A stretch of DNA of 5,181 nt. It comes from an archaeon (GTDB lineage: Archaea; Iainarchaeota; Iainarchaeia; Iainarchaeales; Iainarchaeaceae). Shown piece after piece: positions 1 to 5,181 of this stretch (the stretch's first letter is position 1; each line of letters opens with the position of its first letter). Both the position numbers and the translations under genes were made by a program. The notes below the pieces were generated by a model. It made no database searches. It was not told where the DNA came from and was given only the letters and a program-made list of their open reading frames with translations. The stretch spans positions 1 through 5,181 of the forward strand of contig JANLHD010000026.1 of the NCBI GenBank assembly GCA_024653865.1, written 5' to 3'.

Positions 1-1
1 C

Positions 2-172
2 TCTGTTGAAATAGTGTCGGACTTCACAAAAGGCGCCTCCGCAGGCTCCGCGTCGAAAAAAATCGAAAAAAAAGGCGCCCAAAAAACCTTTGGACTCTCC
101 GACCAGGACATGCTTGTGCTCGTGCTCGGCTTTATTGCGATTCTTTTAGTGATTTGGGTCGCGTACCTCTAA
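2..172 (+). CDS. C-terminal end of a membrane protein with a terminal transmembrane helix (5' partial)
   Basis: The frame starting at base 2 is open from the left edge to a TAA at 170-172 and gives 56 residues; the gene begins outside the window. The visible part starts SVEIVSDF, passes through a Lys/Ala/Ser/Gly-rich hydrophilic linker (about residues 9-30, including KKIEKK), then FGLSDQD, and ends in a hydrophobic stretch of about 20 residues (bases 110-169) rich in Leu, Val and Ile. No residue follows this helix, so it is a C-terminal anchor. The lysines are on its N-terminal side. By the positive-inside rule this would put the main domain in the cytoplasm, as in tail-anchored proteins, but an exported surface protein with a C-terminal anchor is also possible. 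The family cannot be recognised from this fragment. That it is real coding sequence is supported by the clear linker-plus-helix pattern and by the promoter that follows its stop. Confidence 0.6.
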   Translation, partial: SVEIVSDFTKGASAGSASKKIEKKGAQKTFGLSDQDMLVLVLGFIAILLVIWVAYL

Positions 173-176
173 AGCC

Positions 177-190
177 CAAAACTTAAATAC
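177..190 (+). promoter_or_regulatory. Archaeal TATA-box promoter for the 92-residue basic protein gene
   Basis: CTTAAATA at 182-189 resembles an archaeal TATA box, and the A-rich CAAAA just before it (177-181) could serve as the TFB recognition element. The box centre lies about 26 bases upstream of the GTG at 212, the usual distance from box to transcription start. Transcription would therefore begin at A211 or G212 and give a leaderless mRNA. This agrees with the absence of any GGAGG-like site in 191-211. Confidence 0.5.
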
Positions 191-211
191 CACAAAACCA
201 ATTATTTTCTA

Positions 212-490
212 GTGGCGCGCAAAACTTCTGTGTTAAAACCTCTCGCCAAAAGGGTAAAATCTTTTGCCACAAGGATGGCACCAACTATTAGGGTCAGGGA
301 AGCGAGGGGTTACAAGGCCTTGCTTTCTCTCAGGACAGAAAAAAAGAAAATTGCTGGGGCGCTCAGGTTAAATTCCCGAGACAAAAAGTCGGCGAGTCGG
401 CTGAAAAAAATCGAGAAACAATTGCTTCGCCTGGACACTTATTATAAATATTTTAGCCAATCAAGGCAGCTTGCCAAAAAAGTCACATGA
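212..490 (+). CDS. Small, highly basic protein of unknown function (92 aa)
   Basis: I do not recognise this protein. It has 28 Lys/Arg against 5 Asp/Glu, no Cys or Trp, no signal peptide and no membrane segment. Residues 1-35 are dense in Arg and Lys (PLAKRVKSFATRM, IRVREARGYK). Residues 37-75 look helical and charged (SLRTEKKKIAGALRL, RLKKIEKQLLRLD) and could form a short coiled coil. The tail has three Tyr (DTYYKYF). Nucleic acid or ribosome binding would fit the charge but is only inference. GTG at 212 is chosen because the TATA-like box at 182-189 would place the transcript start there; the next candidate, ATG at 275, would remove much of the basic region. The frame fills the gap between the upstream gene and polC almost exactly and overlaps the polC 3' end by 8 bp. 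It is transcribed towards polC and is not part of that operon. Confidence 0.6.
   Translation: MARKTSVLKPLAKRVKSFATRMAPTIRVREARGYKALLSLRTEKKKIAGALRLNSRDKKSASRLKKIEKQLLRLDTYYKYFSQSRQLAKKVT
476..481 (-). terminator. T-tract terminator just after polC
   Basis: On the minus strand the polC stop TGA (485-483) is followed by one C and then six T (481-476). Archaeal RNA polymerase commonly terminates at short T-tracts without a hairpin, so this is a plausible end of the polB-polC transcript. It lies inside the last codons (the AAK part of LAKKVT) of the opposing basic-protein gene. A more A/T-rich stretch follows at about 440-456. Confidence 0.4.
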
Positions 491-3400
491 ACTCCGAGAG
501 GCTCTTTTGCGGCGATTTTTCGTTCGTGAAAACCGAGTCGATTTCTTTTTCAATAAGTTCAATTCTCTGGCTCAAATAAGCGCTCAGGTTATTGTCCGCA
601 ACCATGTTCCTTGCAATGCTCAAATATTTCCGAACCGAGCCTTGCGCAATGGTAAGAATTAGGTTGTGCTCGCCGCATGAGAGGCACTTTCCCGCCAAGG
701 GAACCCTTCTGTATTTCGTGTTGCACTTGCTGCAGCGAATAACCTGCTTTGAAAAAGAACGGGCGTTTCCGATGATGTCTGGCAAAAAGTGGCTCACGAG
801 CACGCGCTCGAGCGCGTCCTTCTTGTCAACCGCCCTTATTTTTGATTGCACAAGCGCCTGTGCGCGCATCTTGTCCTCCATTGACTTGAGCGTGACATAG
901 CTCGATGCCTTGGGCCCCTCGTCGAATGTGTCGGTGTGGTGGGTGAAACCGAACCCGCGGTACTGCCTGTCCGTGCCCAGCCTGTCCTTGATTATTGGAA
1001 TGGATTTTATTTCGGGGTCGCTGAATAATTGCGCCTTTTCGTACAATTCAAGGGGGTATTCCTTGCAGGTTTCCACCTCGTAAACCTCGTCGTCAATTTC
1101 CTGCGGATTGATCGCCACGGTGAACACAAGTGGGGCATCCATCCTGCCGCCCCTTGAGGAGGGCAAATAACTGTGGGAAAAATTCAGCAAAGCGTCCATG
1201 AGAAGCATTATAGAATCCTGGTCTCCGTCCGCATTCCTCCTTTTCGCCAGGTGGAAATACGGGTGGGCAAAATTGAGCTTTGCCTTTGTGTAGCCGATGA
1301 TTCTCCCAACCACCGCCGCGGAAGTGTGCGGTGCGAGCGCCAAAAAAAGTTCCCCGATTAGGTCGTCCTTTTTTTCGTACGAAAACATTTTTTCCATTCC
1401 ATAAAATCTTTCGAGCTCCTCGTCAACGAACCTGGTCACTCCCACAAAAAAGTCCCCCGCGCCTTCGTTCACAATCATGTCCTGGACAAATATTTCGCAC
1501 AATTGCTCCCCGCTCACGAGCTCGCGGCCCTCATAATCCTTGGTGTAACCAAGTTCGCGCGCCTTTTCAATGCTTAGCCCAATTTCTCGCGGCTTGAAGT
1601 GGGTTATGGGCGCGTTCAAGAGCTCGTATCGGATTGTCGCGTCCCTGAAAATGTGCAGGCTATGCCTTGCGCGCAAAATGCCCTTCTCAAGCGGCTCGGG
1701 GATCTTGTTCGAATTAATGAGCCCCTTCACGCCCTTCAAAAGCTGCGGCACGGTTGTCTTCAGGTTTGCCGCGGCCTGCTTGATTGCCTTCTCCACGTCC
1801 ACCTTTCTCTTCTCAAAACCGAGCGTGTCCGAAAAGCACTGCGTGCATTTCTCTGCCTTCTGTATCCTCCCGCACTTCGGGCATTTCCTCACAAGTTCGT
1901 TTCTAATGCCCGTGACATGGTTGTATTGTTGCTGTTCCATTTCCTTTGTTTGTGGGTTGAGGAAATACGCGAGTTCCGCGTCGATTGTCTTGTAATTTTC
2001 GGCGGCCTTGTTGATTGACCGGGTCGGGCCTCCGTAGGTGCCTATCGGAAAAAGGGTCATGGGGTCCCCGACCATTTTCCTTGGCTTTGCCGCCTCGGGC
2101 CTACCCATGCGAAGGCCGATAAAGCTCCCCGCCTTGTCGCGAATCCTAATTCCGCAGAGCCTTGAGAGCATTTCGCAAACCCCAAGTGCAGCATCGGGCT
2201 TTTCCGAATTCATTCCGCCAAAAGTTTTGAGAAAGGAATACGCGTGCTCCTCCGCAATTCGTATTTTTTCCCCCGTAATTGAGTGCGGGATCCCGGCGTT
2301 CTCGAGCGCGGTTTTGGTTTCCTTTTTGTTTTCGAACAGCAATTCTTCAAGGTCGTTTCCCAAAAAAGTTTTTTCCGCAACCCGAACTTCCTCGACAAGA
2401 TTTATTGCCTCATCAATTGACATGCACGAATAGTAGTGTATGTATTTTGGGTGCAATGGCACTTGGTACTGAAGCGAGAGCTGGATTGCCGTGTTCTGGT
2501 CAACGTGCCTTGGGTCATCTAGTATGCTTTTCATGTCCGCGTCAATGGCGCCGATTTTTTCCATGGCCTGCTCCAATTCGAGTTTCCACCACTCCTCGCA
2601 ATACCCAACCGGCATCAAAGGATGCGCGGTTTTGCGAAAATCCCCGAGCGCAATTAGTATGTCCCCCAAAAAAAGTATTTCCTCGGTTTCGCCAACCACC
2701 GCAATCGCTTCTTGTGCGGATTTAATTTGTCTCACCTCGCCGCTTTTGAGCCGAATTGTGGGTCCTTCAATTGTGTCCGCGGGGAACATTTCCGCGCTCT
2801 TTCCGGGGCGCTCAACTTTTGCCTGGGTTCCAACCGCAATGAATTCGTCAAGAAGATACATGGTTGCCGGGTGAATGCCCTTTGCCATTATGCAGGTGTT
2901 CCGAGAGCGCCCATACCTTAGCCTAAAGCCCCCCGTGGTTGAAGGATAGGAAAAAATAGGCCTTCCCGCGGCAATCCTTGAGAGGTAATTGAAATTCGGC
3001 TTTATTTCCTTTTCCTTTCCGGTGCCCTTGCCGATTTTTATTATGTCCTGAAGCCAGTTCCAGTTAAGCCCTAACATTTTTGCAAGGCTCATTATCTTCA
3101 TTGCCTTAAGGCCAACCCCTTCGGATACAACAAGGCACATTCCCCCCCTCACGCGGTTGGTTGGAATCCTGTCCAAATCCTTGTGGGTTGTCACCTCGCG
3201 CTCCTCTGTTGGCTCTCCGTTCACGCACACCGGGCAGCCGCGGATGATTTTTCTCACATCGTCGTCCTTGAGCTTGTACTGCCTCGTAATTATCTCGTCA
3301 TAAATGTTGATTTCCTCGACATACCTCTCGACTTCGTCCTCGGTTGGCTTGTACACGTCAAGCGCCATGAGCTGCCTTGCATAATCCCCCAAAATCAATG

Positions 3401-3896
3401 GGAACACAGTCGCGGTTCCCCCCGCGGCCCTAATTGGCCCGGCAAAGTAAATGTCAACGTATTTCGAGCCGTCCGGGTTCTTGCTAATCGCAACCTTTGG
3501 CACCCCATCCAGAGGCGCCACCACAACCCCCTCGGTTACGAGCACAAGGCAGGTCTTGACCGCCTGCTCGAGCCTCTTTTCATCATCCGGAATGTCCCCG
3601 ACTTTTTTTTCGATTATTTCCTTGAACAATTGGAAAATCGCCTTCACCCTGTCGCCCTTGAATTCCTCGTAGAGTTCACGGAACCTTTTTGCAACGCCCT
3701 TTGGGCCAATGATTTGCTCGGTCCTGTCCGCAAGGTCAAGCGTCGGCGGGCACTCGACCTCGAGGCTAATGTCCATTCCTTTCGCCTTCGCCCTGCTCGC
3801 AACCGCGTACTGGCGGTCCACGATTTTTTTTACCGCAGAAAAATACGCCCGGGTTTCCCTGTCTGCAGCGAGCTTTATTTCACTCTGTTCCGCCAT
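483..3896 (-). CDS. polC: DNA polymerase D large subunit (DP2), catalytic
   Basis: This is the polymerising subunit of the heterodimeric archaeal replicase PolD. It is intact at 1137 codons, close to the shorter family members and about 130 residues shorter than those of Thermococcales as I recall them. Family landmarks include GPIRAAGGTA (residues 153-162), CPVC (221-224) with C254 in GGMCLVV, GRSRNTCIMAKG (329-340) and GPTRSINKAAENYKT (623-637). NADGDQD at 888-894 holds the two catalytic metal-binding aspartates, D890 and D892. There are two four-Cys zinc clusters: C672/C675/C684/C687 and C1055/C1058/C1071/C1074. The last eight residues, QKSLSEFM, form a PCNA-binding motif. The fold is known to contain double-psi beta barrels related to RNA polymerase. 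No intein, frameshift or internal stop interrupts the frame. The ATG start overlaps the end of polB by 17 bp and follows a GGAG site; the 3' end overlaps the convergent basic-protein gene by 8 bp. Confidence 0.98.
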   Translation of the reverse strand: MAEQSEIKLAADRETRAYFSAVKKIVDRQYAVASRAKAKGMDISLEVECPPTLDLADRTEQIIGPKGVAKRFRELYEEFKGDRVKAIFQLFKEIIEKKVGDIPDDEKRLEQAVKTCLVLVTEGVVVAPLDGVPKVAISKNPDGSKYVDIYFAGPIRAAGGTATVFPLILGDYARQLMALDVYKPTEDEVERYVEEINIYDEIITRQYKLKDDDVRKIIRGCPVCVNGEPTEEREVTTHKDLDRIPTNRVRGGMCLVVSEGVGLKAMKIMSLAKMLGLNWNWLQDIIKIGKGTGKEKEIKPNFNYLSRIAAGRPIFSYPSTTGGFRLRYGRSRNTCIMAKGIHPATMYLLDEFIAVGTQAKVERPGKSAEMFPADTIEGPTIRLKSGEVRQIKSAQEAIAVVGETEEILFLGDILIALGDFRKTAHPLMPVGYCEEWWKLELEQAMEKIGAIDADMKSILDDPRHVDQNTAIQLSLQYQVPLHPKYIHYYSCMSIDEAINLVEEVRVAEKTFLGNDLEELLFENKKETKTALENAGIPHSITGEKIRIAEEHAYSFLKTFGGMNSEKPDAALGVCEMLSRLCGIRIRDKAGSFIGLRMGRPEAAKPRKMVGDPMTLFPIGTYGGPTRSINKAAENYKTIDAELAYFLNPQTKEMEQQQYNHVTGIRNELVRKCPKCGRIQKAEKCTQCFSDTLGFEKRKVDVEKAIKQAAANLKTTVPQLLKGVKGLINSNKIPEPLEKGILRARHSLHIFRDATIRYELLNAPITHFKPREIGLSIEKARELGYTKDYEGRELVSGEQLCEIFVQDMIVNEGAGDFFVGVTRFVDEELERFYGMEKMFSYEKKDDLIGELFLALAPHTSAAVVGRIIGYTKAKLNFAHPYFHLAKRRNADGDQDSIMLLMDALLNFSHSYLPSSRGGRMDAPLVFTVAINPQEIDDEVYEVETCKEYPLELYEKAQLFSDPEIKSIPIIKDRLGTDRQYRGFGFTHHTDTFDEGPKASSYVTLKSMEDKMRAQALVQSKIRAVDKKDALERVLVSHFLPDIIGNARSFSKQVIRCSKCNTKYRRVPLAGKCLSCGEHNLILTIAQGSVRKYLSIARNMVADNNLSAYLSQRIELIEKEIDSVFTNEKSPQKSLSEFM
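486..509 (-). other. C-terminal PIP motif of DP2 (PCNA binding)
   Basis: Residues 1130-1137 of DP2 are QKSLSEFM, which fits the PIP pattern Gln-x-x-aliphatic-x-x-aromatic-hydrophobic and ends directly at the stop codon. Archaeal DP2 is known to bind the sliding clamp through a C-terminal PIP motif, which gives PolD its processivity. Gln, Leu and the first Phe are in place. The last position is Met rather than the usual Phe, Tyr or Leu. Confidence 0.7.
516..550 (+). terminator. Possible T-tract terminator of the basic-protein gene, inside polC
   Basis: Past the stop of the plus-strand gene at 490, the plus strand has TTTT at 505-508, five T at 516-520 and TTTCTTTTT at 542-550. No other stop signal is visible before the transcript would run deep into polC antisense. 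These tracts are also the complement of Lys/Glu codons in the polC tail, so their presence may be due to coding alone; support is weak. Confidence 0.25.
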
Positions 3897-5181
3897 AAAA
3901 ATTGTTCTCCGTGAGCTTTCTTGTTTTCAAATTGATGTCAATCGCAATTCCCGGCGTTGGCACGTGCCCCTGCCTAATTTCGTATTCGGTCTGCAATTGC
4001 CAGCACCCGGCATTCACGTTGAGGCACCCGCGGTAATTCGCGTATCCCTTGTGGTGCATGTCGCCCGCCAAATAAAAATCCGGTTCCTCCCGTATCACCA
4101 TGTAATCGCGCGATTCCGGGACGTACGGCTGGTTTTGCCCAAAGCCCGTTGAGAGGTCGCGCCTGCGCAAAAGTTCGATCATTGCAAGGTGCGGCTCCTT
4201 CGAACTTAATGTGTTCATTGCCGCGTACATGTCGTGGTGGGATGCCCCGTGGTAGATGAGCGCGCGAAGCCCCTCGATTTCAACCCAACTTGGGCTGCCA
4301 ACAAAGTGGACGTTTCCGGAATCATGCAGTTCCTTTACATACTCGCGCGGGATCGCCGGCTGTGGATCCGCCCTTCTCACAGCATCGTGCTGCCCCGGGC
4401 ATATGAATATTTCGATGTGCTCTGGCACCTGGCTAATTAATTTCGTGAACTTGTCGTATTGCCCGTAAATGTCCTTAATTGCGAGCTCATCGTATTGGTC
4501 CGGGTAAATGCCAACACCATCGACGTTGTCCCCGGCAATCACGAGGTACTTGATTTTTCCGACGCGTTCAACATCCTTTTGTGTGGCAACGTTCCCGTTT
4601 ATCCATGACAAAAACCTGTTGAATTCCTTTTCCATAAAGAGTTTGCTTCCAACGTGGGTGTCGGAGATAAGGCACAGCCCCAAATCCCTATGGCCTTCCC
4701 TTGGGCTTCTTTGCGCAAGGTCCGGCCACACAAAGGATTTGACAATCATGACCTCGTCCGCAAATTTTTTCCCCTTTATGCCTATCACATCATCGATTAG
4801 CACGTGGTTTGATTCGCGGTTCATTTCAGAGTCGTCCTTGGAGACGATTGCAATGCACCTTCCTTCCGGGCTGTCGAGTTCAATCGTGATGTTGCCGTTT
4901 TTGCTCACCCACTTCTTGACAACCATGCCAATGACATCCACTTCCTCGTACTTGGGCACGCTTTTTAATTTGTCAAGGGGCTTTGGGTTAAAGCCAATCC
5001 TTTTTTGCAAAATCCCGTGGAGAAAGTTGTACTTGTCCGTGAAGTAATTGAGAAAATCCTTCACCGTGCCTTCGCTGTTGCTCTTTCCCGTGACATCGTA
5101 TTCCTCCATTACCCTAAAATCCGGTTCGGCGTCTTTTGCCAAGCCGCGGAAGGAGCCTTTTTTTATTACAACCTCCTGCTG
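3880..5181 (-). CDS. polB: DNA polymerase D small subunit (DP1), exonuclease/structural (5' partial)
   Basis: DP1 is the proofreading 3'-5' exonuclease and scaffold partner of DP2. The frame is open from the right edge (first codon CAG at 5181-5179) for 433 residues. The first residues visible, QQEVVIKKGSFRGLAKDAEP, run into EEYDVTGKSNSEGTVKDF, which is typical DP1 sequence, so the N-terminus lies beyond the window. Full DP1 proteins are commonly about 500-620 residues. Counted from the edge, an OB-fold region spans about 81-153, with GMVVKKWVSKNGNITIEL. A calcineurin/Mre11-type phosphoesterase domain follows: SDTHVGS (173-179; D174, H176), GDNVDG (217-222; D218), PGQHDAVRRADPQPA (262-276), YHGAS (310-314; H311) and GDMHH (373-377). 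The ending CWQLQTEYEIRQGHVPTPG is a family signature. Two usual metal ligands differ (see findings). The 3' end overlaps polC by 17 bp, indicating one operon. Confidence 0.97.
   Translation of the reverse strand, partial: QQEVVIKKGSFRGLAKDAEPDFRVMEEYDVTGKSNSEGTVKDFLNYFTDKYNFLHGILQKRIGFNPKPLDKLKSVPKYEEVDVIGMVVKKWVSKNGNITIELDSPEGRCIAIVSKDDSEMNRESNHVLIDDVIGIKGKKFADEVMIVKSFVWPDLAQRSPREGHRDLGLCLISDTHVGSKLFMEKEFNRFLSWINGNVATQKDVERVGKIKYLVIAGDNVDGVGIYPDQYDELAIKDIYGQYDKFTKLISQVPEHIEIFICPGQHDAVRRADPQPAIPREYVKELHDSGNVHFVGSPSWVEIEGLRALIYHGASHHDMYAAMNTLSSKEPHLAMIELLRRRDLSTGFGQNQPYVPESRDYMVIREEPDFYLAGDMHHKGYANYRGCLNVNAGCWQLQTEYEIRQGHVPTPGIAIDINLKTRKLTENNFYGGTE
3907..3910 (-). promoter_or_regulatory. Shine-Dalgarno-like site for polC
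   Basis: The minus strand reads GGAG at 3910-3907, ten bases before the polC ATG (3896-3894), within the final codons of polB. It could complement the anti-Shine-Dalgarno end of 16S rRNA, and it supports both the chosen ATG and internal initiation on a polB-polC transcript. The spacing is slightly long. Confidence 0.45.

Noticed and set aside
28..79. Two direct copies of AAAAGGCGCC (28-37 and 70-79), each containing the palindrome GGCGCC
   Set aside because: Both fall in the same frame and encode Lys-Gly-Ala in a low-complexity linker, so codon bias in a simple protein stretch explains them without a regulatory role.
441..456. A/T-rich ATTATAAATATTTTAG as a second promoter
   Set aside because: It lies inside the basic-protein coding region (Tyr-Tyr-Lys-Tyr-Phe codons), and no plausible gene starts 25-30 bases away on either strand.
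471..662. A 63-codon plus-strand frame across the end of polC
   Set aside because: It is out of frame with both the basic-protein gene and polC and lies mostly antisense to the conserved DP2 C-terminal region; it looks like a shadow frame.
3183..3914. A 243-codon open frame on the plus strand opposite the start of polC
   Set aside because: It lies wholly antisense to strongly conserved DP2 sequence, its translation has no recognisable domain, and it has no promoter or ribosome site that stands out. The many other plus-strand frames within 490-5142 are rejected for the same reason.
5171..5177. AGGAGGT on the minus strand as a ribosome binding site for DP1
   Set aside because: It lies within the open DP1 frame as Gln-Glu-Val codons, no start codon follows at a workable distance (TTG 5142 is about 28 bases away), and the sequence after it is family-typical DP1. 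Chance is the better explanation.
1..5181. Mobile element, CRISPR array, RNA gene or novel defence system
   Set aside because: Almost every base is accounted for by the two PolD genes and two small plus-strand genes. I saw no repeat array, terminal inverted repeat, transposase-like sequence or tRNA-like fold in the short gaps.

Overview
This is an archaeal housekeeping replication locus. The minus strand carries the two genes of family D DNA polymerase (PolD) in tandem: polB (DP1, the small exonuclease subunit) at the right edge, and polC (DP2, the large polymerising subunit) filling the centre. PolD occurs only in Archaea. It is the replicative polymerase of Euryarchaeota, DPANN and several other lineages and is absent from Crenarchaeota. 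The leaderless-looking promoter and the GTG start of the small plus-strand gene also fit an archaeon. I cannot place it below that level. The compact polB-polC overlap and the lack of an intein would suit a streamlined euryarchaeal or DPANN genome, but that is inference.

Layout, left to right. Bases 2-172 (+) hold the last 56 codons of a membrane protein whose gene begins outside the window; it ends in a single hydrophobic helix with nothing after it. Bases 173-211 are a short intergenic gap with an archaeal TATA-like box (182-189), spaced so that transcription would start at or next to the GTG at 212. Bases 212-490 (+) encode a 92-residue, very basic, unrecognised protein. It meets polC tail to tail, and the two coding regions overlap by 8 bp. 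Bases 483-3896 (-) are a complete, uninterrupted polC of 1137 codons with the catalytic NADGDQD motif, zinc-binding Cys clusters and a C-terminal PCNA-binding (PIP) motif. Bases 3880-5181 (-) are polB, which overlaps the start of polC by 17 bp. PolB is open to the right edge of the window, so its N-terminus is missing; the TTG at 5142 is an unlikely start.

DP1 and DP2 form the PolD heterodimer. DP2 polymerises with an RNA-polymerase-like double-psi barrel core and binds the PCNA clamp through its C-terminal tail; DP1 proofreads with an Mre11-like phosphoesterase domain. The overlapping gene order suggests translational coupling. I see no mobile element, CRISPR array, RNA gene or defence system. 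The points worth a second look are the DP1 metal-site substitutions, the shared nucleotides between the PIP motif and the opposing stop codon, the intein-incompatible catalytic motif and the unidentified basic protein.
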